Made by a program: the position numbers and the translations under genes
Part shown: piece after piece, positions 29,364 through 42,000 of the stretch
Layout: each line of letters starts with the position of its first letter
How positions within the stretch are numbered: position 1 is the stretch's first letter
NCBI RefSeq assembly: GCF_030269925.1
Contig: NC_085111.1
Coordinates: 9,168,142 to 9,232,141, forward strand
Length of the DNA: 64,000 nucleotides
DNA from: Bombyx mori
Taxonomy: Eukaryota; Arthropoda; Insecta; Lepidoptera; Bombycidae
Reading direction: 5' to 3'
Notes under the pieces: model-generated
The model's input: the letters and a program-made list of their open reading frames with translations, nothing else
What the model was told of the DNA's origin: nothing
Databases searched by the model: none

Positions 29364-31396
29364 ACTTACGTTATTGAAGTATACACAAAAGAAGCATATT
29401 GACGTTAACGTACAAAATAATTTGTTCTCTGTTGAGAAAGAAACTTTAACAAATAATAATTTAACTTGTAATGTATTTTATAAATTTTAGTGTCATTAAT
29501 CGGCACTGTATTTGTTTTAACTATAATGTTGACTATAATGCTGATATATTGATTCAAATCTTTTACTAGCGTAATGGGGACTGGAGCTTACGGTTTGGTT
29601 CTCACAACCTAAATACCACTACCCTCCTTGAGATATGAGGTCATAATCGCCATTGTCTTTTTTTAAATAACGGTTGCCTTACACTTAGGAACCAGAAAGG
29701 ACTACTTCGCTGACAGGACGGTTCAATCTTCCCATGTAGTGTACCTTACGCCTTACCGCCAGTAAAATATTTAAGTAATCTCTATGTTATTGCTCAAATA
29801 CTATTCACAGGCGTTTTAAAATGAAAAGTGTCGATAATTGTGACAAATAAATAAAAAATAATAACAACTAAATTACATAAGAGATCCAATAGAAGATCAA
29901 TATTTCAATTTCATTGAATTCAGCGCTGAGAGCTTTAAACTTAACCCTTGTTTTTTATTATGAAAATATTATTTCCAGCGTTTTGAATATATAATTTATG
30001 TACCTACGTGATTCACTCACGAAACTCGCAAAAACTGAAGAAAATATTCAATTTTCAGCACTTCAACCTAATCATAAAAATGGCTAATTGGCTTCCACAT
30101 TGCGAACTTCGCATCGGATGAGTTCTATCTACGTGAATTTAAAGAAAAGCATCCATAGAATAATTTTTTCCTATCTTATGATAGGAAAAAATAATTATAA
30201 TATTAATACATAAGTATCCACGTCTTTTTCGTAAGCAACAATAGATAAAATATGACTTCGTTTTTTTTATCTTTTAAATACAATGAGTTTTTTTGTTACA
30301 ACAAAGATTACGTTTATTTTTTATAGATACCTACTACCTACATAGCTAGCGATACCTTTTTGTTTATTAACATGGCCATTGTGGACCATAGAGCAAATAG
30401 TCAACCTGAAGCTATACTGCGCTCTGCGGTGCTATGTTGCATTTGGCTAATCATCCGATAAGTACTGATTCAAAACCCATACACATCAAAACGTCAATGT
30501 TGCCGCCTTGACCTTGACACATGAAGTCGAAGTTTCAATTATACTGCATAACGACCCACTTTTTAAAGCGGAACTTCGCGGCAAAAAACGGTAGAATGGT
30601 GCACCTCAGTTACGCAAATCTAATTGAGGACAGATTTGAGTGAAATATGTTAGGTTTTAAAGATGTCGGAAATTTTAGAAATAGAAACGAAATCAAATAA
30701 GGAGATTTTCCATTTCATGTACTGATGTTGTATTTATAGGTAAATTGGTTAATCAAAAAATACATAATACGGGTCAAGCTGCGAGGTGATCCTAGTAATA
30801 ACATAAAGATATAATTTTGGGAACGAAATCGATAATAAACTGGCACCATAATGTGAACTGAAAGCAATGTGCTAAAGCACAGCTATGGCACAGCCATATT
30901 AATTATCGTTTTGATATGTTTATCATTAGACCATCCTTGTAACGCAAAATTAGCAACACCCGCAATTTATATGGAGCCTTGCTGGTTTTACATTGCGTGT
31001 TAGTTAATTTTTTAAAGTAAATATCATTCGTATCAGGTATCACCAATTCTCTCTACCTATATTTTAGTTACTTATTAAATAACATTAGGTATACCAGTAC
31101 GCTCTAACTAAGACATCGTAAGACTTGCCAAGTCTACCCCCTCCAATACTACATGAACATCACGACCATTCTGTGAAGAGTGAAACGATTGAGAAGAAGA
31201 GTACGCTTTGTTTTAGGACTGAGTCTCTTCTGTTCCTTTTAAGCTCAAGAAAATCATCGATAAAATTTATAAGTTTTCAATCGTAGCAACGAAAATTAGA
31301 CCCAGTTTTGTCGAGCTATTTAGGTACTGGTGCTCCTACTATTTCGAATAAAACTCTTCATCCTCCGTCTGCAATGTCCCTATCTCATTAGTGTAC
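29364..31396. other. Intergenic AT-rich stretch with decayed SINE relics
   Basis: No gene recognised. Ancient minus-strand Bm1 relics are visible at about 29580-29660 (ccctccttgagatatgagg) and 30470-30560 (ccgccttgaccttgacac). Confidence 0.4.
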
Positions 31397-31402
31397 TTAG
31401 TT

Positions 31403-31640
31403 TTTATTTTATTTTATTGCTTAGATGGGTGGACGAGCTCTTTTTTTTTGCTTAGATGGGTGGGCGGCTCACAGCCCACCTGGTGTTAAGTGGTTACTGG
31501 AGCCCATAGATATCTACCACGTAAATGCGCCACCCACCTTGAGATATAAGTTCTAAGGTCTCAAATATAGTTACAATGGCTGCCCGACCCTTCAAATCGA
31601 AACGCATTACTGCTTCATGGCAGAGATAGGCAGGGTTAGT
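31403..31640 (-). mobile_element. Bm1 SINE, 5'-truncated, with a doubled tail
   Basis: The tail ttgcttagatgggtgg occurs twice, at 31420 and 31449, separated by an extra poly(T) run. The rest is one normal minus-strand Bm1 body ending in ggcagagataggcaggg. Confidence 0.85.
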
Positions 31641-33192
31641 TCCTCAACTCTGCATTTTAGCCAATTTTAGGTAACGACAGCAGAACGTATTGGGAGCTTG
31701 AACTTAAGTTGCGTTTCACTTCTCTTAATTAACCGTTATTCTGGTGAATTTTTTCTCTGTCGATCCTGGCAACAGTTTGACATCTACACCAATCAATAAA
31801 ACCTGTTCAAACAAGCCGCTTCAGAACGTGGTACAATTCTGAAATGACATTTCCGATCATTCATCCGAAGTAAATAAAATGATATTAAAATGTTGGCATC
31901 GATTCAAAACAAAAAACCGGTCTAGAGAATTTCTCGTATTTGTAAGACAGCACTAACCTACCTACCTTGCTTGCCACCACCATAACAAAAATGAATTGTA
32001 AACAAACATTGGTAAGATAGTATAGTAAAAATAAAAGTAATAAAATCACGACGATTTCACATTTTAATCAATGCTATGAATATCAATTTGCATAAAATAT
32101 CGTAAATTATGTAGTTCATGACTAGCACTTTATCTTTAGCTTTTTGTTTAGCTGGACTTCCAAAGGAGGGTAGCATTTTTCGAGTGTGAGCTAATTCTTT
32201 AGCACTCTCTACAGCTTAAACCATTTTAGGGTTTTCAACATAACAGATATTATTAGATAAATTTAGATAGACTAGAGGTCCCGCAGTAGTCGAAATTCGA
32301 CTATAATTAATTGGAATTGTAAGTTTGTACATTATTATGATTGTATTTTATACTTCTATAATTACAAATTTCGCCACTATAAAAAATATTAACAAAGACA
32401 AACAATATTTAATCTATTCTCAATTTGACAACAGACGCCAAGAACAAAAGTTTGACAATAAATAGTATGCATGCGTGTGTGCGTCAAATACATGGTATGT
32501 AGTGTGTGTAATGTTTTCTTTATTGATTTAATGTATTTTTTATGCATTATTTAAAAAAAATATTAGCATTGTGCACTTCTTCTCTATATTCTCTATAAGT
32601 GTGCAGATTTTCATACTCTTCCGTCCGCGCAATTTTCGTAAAAAGGGATACAAAGTTTTTGCTTCACGTATTAATATATAGATTAGAGAAATTTAGATAG
32701 ATCTCAGTTGTTGCTCAATTCAAAATGGTGTCCACAAAAAAAAAGTGAAATACAATATTTTATGTGTTTCAATCACCAATATTCCCTTACTTATTCCCGA
32801 CTGCAATACCTTTTCTAACATTCTTTTTATATTAAGTCACACTTTAAAACTATCAAAGCATTGAACCAATTGCCAATAAAGCCTGTTTAGTGTACTATTA
32901 TTTTTTTGCCAATTCAAATCGTCGTATGTCTTTAGATTTATTTTAACGTAACGGTACTTGCAATAATCCAATATTAATAATTATCGAGTACTCAAAAAGT
33001 CAGTCATGTCACTCTCGAAAATATTGAAAGATCATTTGGACAGTGGCAATAATAAAAAAAATGGTGTGCGTGCAACTTGGTTTGGCGGTTTGTAGTATTG
33101 TGGATTCCTTTATTTTTTATCCTTAAATCTAATTTCTCTTGTAATAGGGAATTTCTGTGTATAATTAAATCGACCTCTTCGCCATTTATATA
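31641..33192. other. Intergenic AT-rich stretch
   Basis: Nothing recognised. Short open frames here look like chance. Confidence 0.4.
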
Positions 33193-34464
33193 TACTCGAG
33201 AGCAATGAATGCGGGTCACCTAAAGAAACCTATAAATCTTGGAAACTAAGAATGCTAGCTTAATAAAATAAACGGTGTTTAATAAACAATATAATACCCC
33301 TTAAATGAAAGTAATAACATTTATAAGTCACTTTTTTTTATTAAAAATTACATAAAGAAAAAAAAACTACTGATCTCGCCTTAAAACCAAAATAGGAAAC
33401 ATGACATTTTCGTACAACAATATGATTTTCTTGAATTTTAATACTTTGTTTTGCCTCCTCGTGCTTCCATTACTGCATTTACGCGGTTTGGCATGCTGTA
33501 CACCAAGTTTCTTATACGATTTTGGTAAATAGTGAAGTCGTCGTGGCCTAAAGGATAAGACGTCCGGTGCATTCGTATCGAACAATGCACCGGTGTTCTC
33601 AGATGAAATTCCGGCCCACACAAGTACAGACCACCACCACGGTAGGCTACTTTTTCTTCTACGCAAGCTCGCTTGAATCTTCCCCTGGTCTTCTATATAC
33701 ACTCTGTATCTTCCATCGTGCTTGTAGAGCACAAATTTTGATTCGTCAGAGAACATAACTTTCGACCAATCTTTAATAGTCAAATTTCAATGGTTTTGGG
33801 TATATCTTTAGGGCCATATGCAGGTAGGTCTAAGTGGTTTCAAATTAGCTTCAGCAAGTCGTCGTCTTACTGTCCATGCGCTTGGGTCTTCTGAGGCGTC
33901 GAAACTGATTTGTAAGTTCAGTTCTTGTAAGAAAGCGATTACAAAGCATGGTGTTCATCAAGTATCAATCTTCTCGTGCTGTGGTACACCTAGTTCTGCC
34001 TGTTCCTGGTCTACGAAGGTTAGAGACAGTTTCCTCGTAACGTCCTCGAACTCTTTGTACTGTTGACAGCGACACACCGACAGTCCTGGCTGTATCGCAC
34101 TGACTCCGGCCGATTTCTAGCATTGTGAGGATTCTGATGCATTCTTCAGTTGTAAGCGACATGATTACAGGTTGAATAATAAATATTGAACACTAACAAT
34201 ATGGTTTATATACCCACTTAAATGACAGATTAGAAACAAAAGCAAAATCAAATGCAGTAATTTCGTAGTTCCATGTTCGAAAGTCTCCCTTTTTCAAATT
34301 TGATTTTTTTATGACATAACCTTGCAATAACTAAGAAGTTTTAATACCTTAGTTTAAGGAGTATTTAATTGTCTATTAAACACAATTTATTTCATTAAGC
34401 TAGCCTTGTTAGTTTCTGAGATTTACAGATTTTTTAAGTGACACGGATTCATTGCTCTCGAGTG
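33193..34464 (-). mobile_element. Tc1-like DNA transposon, defective
   Basis: Bounded by TA (33191-33192 and 34465-34466) and inverted repeats of about 30 bp containing ctcgagagcaatgaat. A minus-strand transposase remnant starts at 34162 with a helix-turn-helix region (LEIGRSQCDTARTVGVSLST, then RRPGTGRTRCTTARED). It continues in other frames with a DESKF segment (first catalytic Asp, near 33755) and WAGISSE, and ends PNRVNAVMEARGGKTKY near 33438. Frameshifts break it. The segment that should carry the second and third catalytic residues is missing, replaced by the SINE head at 33533-33598. Confidence 0.8.
33533..33598 (+). mobile_element. Isolated Bm1 tRNA-like head
   Basis: About 65 bp containing only the Bm1 head: tcgtcgtggcctaaagg through gcaccggtgttc, stopping inside the B box. 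The body and tail are absent. It sits exactly at the deletion point of the Tc1-like transposase. Confidence 0.8.
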
Positions 34465-37400
34465 TATATTTTAAATGATATATAGAAAATTTGATATATT
34501 TTTTAAAATCCTTAATTAAATTAAAAGTTTATGTTAGTTAACATGTTACTGCCATCTACGGGAGCAATGATAAACTAATAATAAGCCATCTCGTGGCTGA
34601 CGCCCGCAAACAGAATCTGTTTATGAGAAACGACCTAGCTTGCTTTCTCCCTCTCCACGGTCGAGTGGTTCGCGAGACACTGTCTATTTTCTTACCCTGG
34701 CTCTTCCTAAGTTGTGTCTTTTCTCTCTAGCCGTAATGAATCTGTCGCAAGTTATATTTTACTCTCAACGCGCCTAAAGGAGTTTTACTTCAAAAATACA
34801 GTATTCTTTTTGAAAAGTAAACTGATTAAACCTTAGAACTATTGCAATGAATTAAAAATGTACGGCGAGCAAACACGAGCTGGTTCCATTATTCTACCTA
34901 TTGGCAACATTCACTTTGTGATGGCTATGGGCTCCGACAAATATGTACGGTACTCCGATGACACATTCATAATACCAACATACAGTCTGTCATCAAAATT
35001 AATCACTGCGGGTCCATCAACGAAATCCTCAAAGGAGAATGAAACATTAGTTTTTCGCAGCTATGCAATAGGTACGCTCTAGATTTTGCTTCTACACAAA
35101 AATAAAAAAAAGCGAAGTTGCGAAGAAAGCGAGGGTGCAATCGATGCTATTGTAATACTTGAAAATTATAAAAACTGGTATCAAGAACATTTAGAAGTTA
35201 TATTTAAAAACGTATGTTTTTCTTCACCGCGACTGAATAATGAGTCATAATCCTTGTTCTCGCAAAACTTAAACCAACAATTAATTCAGATTATTTTTTG
35301 CTGCTAATATTTGAAAGTTTGTTGAATACAGTATGTTGTTTAATTGGTGTATTGGATGTGCATATTGTTTCTTAGTCGATTTATCTATAATAATGATTGC
35401 TTATTGAATATTAATTTATGTTATTCTACACAATTTTACTCGGAAAGTGATTTCAATACATAAAAACTGAAAAACTCAATTAAAATAAAATACGTTAACA
35501 GGGGGTGGTTTTTTTTTTTAAATCATCGTATTTGAAAATTCCTAGAATAGGTTTAGTTAATTACGGACACATGGCCATCGCTTTTGTTCTTCACATAGAA
35601 AGTGCTACTCCACCAATTTTTAGCCACTTTTTCCGGTGCCCCTGGCTAAATTTTACAAATAAAACGAAGTAAATCAGTCGTCAATTTCGTCAGTGATTTA
35701 TCATAGTCCAGCATAGAGGAGTCAATCAGACATTTTTCGAGGTCACTTCTCGAATACTAAATTTTTTGGTGCGATGAATTGCTTGTTTGTATTGACGCGA
35801 AGGAATCTCAAAATAGCCTGCGAGTTGCACGACGATTGATTATCGACGTAGAATGATTTGGCGACATGATCATGAGTTTGCGATGCTGTACCTACCACTA
35901 AACGATGCTAAATTATAATTAACACCATTACTTAATTTTAAGCCTCGATCTACACGTGACAGCGGTTCTTGTAACAGCATCAAAATATCGAGAACTCATT
36001 TTAATTATCGTGGTAAGAACCCGTTAAATGATATTATTTTTAAAGTAGATATAAACGGGAAAGCTTAAAACAATTGCAACCATAAATAACAGAACAAAAT
36101 ATGACAGTTCATTCTTTTTTAGTGTTCTCTAAGACTGAAGACATGTCACTTTATAGAAAATTGGTAATAAGTTTAAAAAATACCCATCAACGAAGAATAA
36201 ATCATTTCAGAAACAGTTTAGTCAATCCTGCACAACTTGATTGCTATGCATCGAGATTGCCGTTAGCGTTGCTAATTATCTTGAATAAATTGCAAACGTC
36301 AACCTATCAATTACAACGTAACAGATAACAAGCTTCAACGATAGATATGTCTGGCAAGTCAACGGTAACTGAAATGTTTTTTTTTATTGAAACTTTCATT
36401 AGATATTATTTCATTAGTAAATATTAAAAAAAGCGTGGGTTAACCTACTCGTTTTCTTGTAATATAAAATGTAATCTGTGAAATGAACTAAAACTAAAAC
36501 AGATCTATAAAAAACTTAATGAATATGTTTAATCAACAACAAATGAGGCGGGAATAATATACCCATACAAGTTAAATCATTCTTAACTGAATATCTTTGT
36601 TGTTCAGTGAATGAAAATTTCGAATGTGGAATACTTTAAAAACCATACCGATTATTTTAATACTCACTTACCTTACGTGAGCCCCTCTGTACTATTCGTG
36701 TACACGTAAATAGGAGACCTCCTTCAATTTTTGCAAGCACAAGATCGACAGCATTGACATAACGGTACCCGAATAAGATTAATGGAGTTAAATAGCGCGC
36801 ATTTAAATCTAATCTCGCCTGTTCAGTTTGCGTGGCGTTGTATCTTGAGATCGTGTTTCATCTGTTTTTAATGAAGATATTTTATCTTCAATTCAACATC
36901 GTAACTGGGCTAACAATATTTCACTGCGTTTCGCGAATTCTTAATTTTAAATTTAAGTGGTGCTATGTTTTTAGACTACGAGATTAAAAAATTAAAATAG
37001 CTAAGTAAAAGTCATCTTTTTTTTTTAAATAAACCCCACCCCATCTTGCCTCATTATCTGGCTAAATATATCGGCTATTAAGCGGTTAACATTCTTTGTT
37101 CAATCATAAGTTATGTTTTAATGCAATTAGTTTAGTATCTGATTTAAATTATTCATTTTATATTGTTATAAACAAAAGATAAGTCATAATAGTTACAAAT
37201 CTTAAGATAGTTTCAAAAATGGCTACAGCTAAAATCTCAGGAACCGTTTATCATTATTTTTTTGGACTTAATTAATTTATCATTCATCTTCAGCCCACAC
37301 TTGTCCATTGTTGGACATAGCCTTTCCCAATCTGTGCCACCGAGCCCGGTTTAGCTTTTCCTCATCTACTCCTGCTGCCGTATATCGTCGGTCCATTTGG

Positions 37401-38900
37401 CCGGGGAATGTTCCAGACTATATATGCCGATTCTCTTTCTCACCAACGAAAAGAGCTGGTAGTGATAATAATGCCTGATAGGAAAATAAATACGGAAATT
37501 GCAATCTCATAATTACACTTTTTCAAAATAATTAAAAATATCTCGAGATGCTTTCAGCGTAGTATTCCGTTTTATATAGCAGATTCATAAAATATGAATT
37601 AACTACAACGATACCATATAGTAGGAACAAATAATAATTATTTTCCAGTTATATCCAAGTATAGTCCAAGTAGGACACAATATCGTTTTCGTCTTCAGAA
37701 AAGATTTCGTGGCTTTTAGTCAAAAATGATCCTAACGAAAATCTGTACTGATTTTTTTTTAATATTGTAAAATCATGATTTTCTTCATTAAGCATCCTAT
37801 TCACAAAAAACGTTCTTAAAAAGGCACATAAAATGTAATCAAAGCCTTGGTTCAAAACCTCAAAAAAAAAGACTAATTTCAAAGTACCCCAGCAATATTT
37901 TCAATAACGGTGTCTTTAAAATGTATATTTCATTATGTTTCCATATGCTATTATAAAATCCAACTTCTTGGCTTCAAATTATGTATTTTTATTTTGCAGG
38001 TCATTGGCTTTTTTGTTTTGGTGACTAAAATTTGCGGTTTGCATACCATGATGCGTACAAAAATGCTTCGGACCTATATTGATTCATTCTCGTCACATGA
38101 TAAAGATTTGACACGAGGAAAAAACAAGATTTATTATTGATCAATTAAGCAAAGGTTAAGTTTAGGGCACCGAGACAAATTATTAATTGATCTTTTTAAG
38201 CACCCTTTTATAATTGACATCTCTTGAAAATGAGCATGATGATCTTAATCGGGAGCTTTTAAGTTTAGTACACTTTAAATACAGTGTGTTTATTTAAGGT
38301 TGTCCAGTCATTTATTTACGATAATGTTTCAGTCTGTATTTAGCAAAGTTTAAAAATATTCAAATAGTTAATTTAATGGACATCTGGTACTTTAAAAGAA
38401 AATAAATGATAAAGAGTCGTTTTGGCTACGGCCTTTCTGTATCTCTAGCGATGCCAACCTTTATAGAGAGTGACGCTAACCACCTACCCCTAGGTTAGAG
38501 CGACACAAATCAACAATAAAAAATCTACAAGAAGATACACGTAAAAAGGCCTGTAAAATTATATCTTTGTGTACATTTCAGGTATATGTAATTCCTATTA
38601 TCTAACAATTCGATGGTACGTTTGCAAATAAATAAGGCCAAGATAAAATTTTGTCACCGCCATTATTGCTTTGTCCTTTGTGATCAAATGCTGACAAGGT
38701 TCGTTGATCTCCAAAATAAGTCTTTGTTATGACGCCGTGTGAACTTCGCAAAAATAAACACCATCAATCGATATGCCTTTACGGGCGAGCAAATGGCTGT
38801 CATATTTTATAAAGCCAATTCGTATTGGGCGGCGAATGTCAGCTCACAACAAAAGAAGAAAAAGTTCTGTTATCTTTTTAACCTAATGTAGAGCGTCAGT
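34465..38900. other. Intergenic region upstream of the CLIP protease
   Basis: No gene supported. 34530-34800 is a GC-richer block (gccatctacgggagcaa, gccatctcgtggctgacgc) that may be an old retroelement, and 37280-37445 is a LINE remnant. The remainder is AT-rich and featureless. Confidence 0.4.
37280..37445 (-). mobile_element. LINE 3'-end remnant
   Basis: Plus-strand view: cttcagcccacacttgtcc, catagcctttcccaatctg, tggccggggaatgttcc. The minus strand matches the end of a reverse-transcriptase ORF of the type ending with a tryptophan-rich WTDD-like segment and a GTGGGCTGAAG ending. Heavily decayed. Confidence 0.5.
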
Positions 38901-38910
38901 GTAAAAATAT

Positions 38911-38916
38911 TATAAA
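38911..38916 (+). promoter_or_regulatory. Candidate TATA box of the CLIP protease gene
   Basis: TATAAA in the context attataaaggcgcgg, about 130 bases upstream of the first ATG. A start site about 30 bases further (near 38940) would give a 5' UTR of about 100 bases. Confidence 0.4.
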
Positions 38917-39041
38917 GGCGCGGCATGATGAAGTCGAAGCATTTTGCGAAGTGACTCCTTGCGGGCTGCACATACACGCAACGCGCAGCTAGGAGGGTCC
39001 GTGTCCGTAAGATACTTTCATTGTGAATGTAGTCAACTTAA

Positions 39042-42000
39042 ATGATAAAAATGTTAGGGATTCAATTTGCGGTGCTTTGGGCTGGTCTATTCGTTATCTG
39101 TAGCGGGAATGTGCCCGAAACAGATTACGGATTTTCCTCAAAAGATGGCGCGTTTTATACTGACGATGCAATTGTGATTAATGGTGAGTGTACAAAGCTT
39201 TTTTTTTAAATTAAATTTGTCTTCTATTTTCATAGACAACTATGATCGTTACATATTTCATAAACCGTTCCTGGTCTTGTTCGTGTTCATTGAGAAAATA
39301 AATCACGTTCCATTAAGAAAGGTATTAAAGAAGTTGTTTTATGGGTTGCTTATTTTTAAAAACAATTGTGATGTTTGTTTACATCTAACATCAAGGGAAA
39401 AGTGAAGTATCCACATGTGGACACGAACTGATTGAACTAAAAACAATGCGTGTCACATGCGGCTATGAGGTTTTTAGGCTAGAGAAAGTTAAAATTTGCA
39501 ACCGAGATGTCCGACCACCTGTTTAAATTACGATCGGAAATAAAACCTATAAAAGCATTTAAAATCACAAAAATGTAGACACATTAAATCAATAAAACGA
39601 GAACAGATTAGGGTCTCCAAATTCAATATTATTGTGGAGCGATTAAAAATATAATTAGATACCGATAATATTAAGTTCTTCGAAACAAGTATATCGGCGG
39701 TGGTCATCAACCCGAACCATTACCAAGATGTTCTCATCACGTGGGCCTTCACTAATAATAAGCGGTTCAATTCAATGCAAATTTCCACACACCCACATCA
39801 CTAAAACAACTAAAACCAACCACATCAATCATATCAAAAATATTCATTCGCGTGAAACTCGGATATACTTCACGGTGACTGTTGTTAAGGAGTGAGTTAA
39901 TCAAGTTGACTACTATTCTAACGGAAACGTAAAACATTATTAATGAATTAAACAAACTAAAAATATTTTTCGTTCTTAATTTAATACCCCACAATCGAAA
40001 GCAAAGAAAGGACAATACACAAATAATAGCAAGCAATACACAATGAAAATATCGATCCGGGCGTTAACAAATTTTTAACCGCTTTACATTGCGTGAAATG
40101 TTAAGAACGTTACAAAAAAGGTTACAAGGAAAACAAAAAGTTACAATTTTTTTTCTACCACCACCATCTGTGGAAATTGCCGTGCCAATTATCTAAAGAA
40201 GAAATATCTCCTGTAGTGACAACATTTGTTACAGAGATTCATTTCGATAACAAATAGAGAACCTTGCAAACAAACAGAAAGTTTATCTGCAATTATCGAT
40301 TTAGTTTCTGGTATATTATTATTTTTGTTATATTCATTTCAAAGGATAAGTAGTGAGGTGACCTTGCATTAATTATTATTACTTCAATTATGTAATTTCT
40401 GCCGTTTTCTTGTTTGAAGATAGAGTAAATTCTTCCGATGCAATGAAAACATCGATCTTACGCCGTAAGTGGTCGATAGCAGTCACATTTTGGTAGGAAC
40501 TGGTACTTTGGTAGGAACAAAATAAAACACATTAAAAAAATCCAGTACATCAATCGTATCAATCTCGTGTTCTCGGTGAATAGTTAATAAAACTATATCA
40601 AAATGCAACATTTTACCAACTCAAGTTCAAGGTACTGCACCATTAACATTCCACAGCTACTTAAAGCAATCCATTCTAAAACAAAAAACGAGAAATGTAT
40701 CAGCGTACTGAGTACTTTAAGTCGATTTTCCCTTGGCAAATTTGTCAAAATAATCCTTTTTCATTTTTAATCTAGGAACCTTTAAAGGTTGAAGCACTGT
40801 GTCGCATGAATTCAGGTTTAAATATTTAGAACACTCGGTCGTAAATTGCGTGCAAGTAAATGAAGACTGTTTTAATTTTAAGATAGACAAAAACAGGCTT
40901 GTAAAAGCCCATCATTGAGCCTCACCGCTTATAGTTAGGTATTTGCAAATGACACAGAGCATTTCTTATTTTTTCAGAGACAACTTAAATAAAATATATT
41001 TTTCAGTTTAGAACACAATAATAAAAATTAAAATGAAGCCTATAAATTGTTTTCACAAAAATAAAACTTCAAAAGTAGGTCATTCAAAAAATTAAGTATT
41101 CTAAGCATGCATTTCAAAATTCCAATGAAAACGTTTCAATATCCAAAATACCGTTACACAGTAAATCGAAATAAATAACGTGCATGTTTACGACAACTCT
41201 TTTGTTGATGTACCTACTCATTGAGTTTGGACCGAGACGGAATAGTAATTTCATTTGATTTTAATGATAAGAATATTGTTTTTTGTTACAATCGCATACG
41301 TAATGTTTTAAAACTATCGAATTACAATCAACGATATTGTAATTAAGTTTTGAGTTCAGTCGTCAATTTTTTGTTTTTGTTTCATAAGGAAAGATTTATT
41401 GTTTTCTGGAAGGCAAATGAATAGCTTCATAGAGGTCTGCTTGAAAACTATGACACACTATTACACACATATTACGAGGCATAATCACAACCGTCTCGAT
41501 ATTAATAAAATGTTACCAGACTGCAAAATGAGTTAAATAGGTTCAAATCCAGGAATCAAGATTTTAATTCCACGTCAGCGCTGCTTTTTCCGAATTCTGT
41601 TCTGGCGAGAATTGGATTCTTGGATGGAACAGCAACGAGATTGTATAGTAGGTTTACCTAAGCAACACAATAATTAATTTATTTGAGTTATTAGTGGTGG
41701 TCGGACGTATTGTGAGCCCTCACGGAAAGGTACCACCACTATTCCGCTTATTTCAGTCCATCCAAAGAACGAACCTCTTGCTTTTAACGTTAGGATAACT
41801 TTCATGAACTTAATTGTAATAAAGATTTAGATCTCATGTATCACGATAGGTGGTGGCATTCACGTTTTGATATTAATGAGTTTCCACAACAACTTATCTG
41901 TAGGTAGGTCGTGATTTCATTCACTCATCCAGTACCGACTTTTTATTTTCATAATCTAGTACGCATTCTTAAAATTTTATTACAATTTTTTTTAAAAATG

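Noticed and set aside
36101..36328. 75-codon frame in the intergenic region (MTVHSFLVFSKTEDMS...)
   Set aside because: No recognisable family, no splice context, and ordinary AT-rich composition. Left out as probable chance.
37910..38140. 76-codon frame upstream of the protease
   Set aside because: Hydrophobic, low-information translation of AT-rich DNA with no support.
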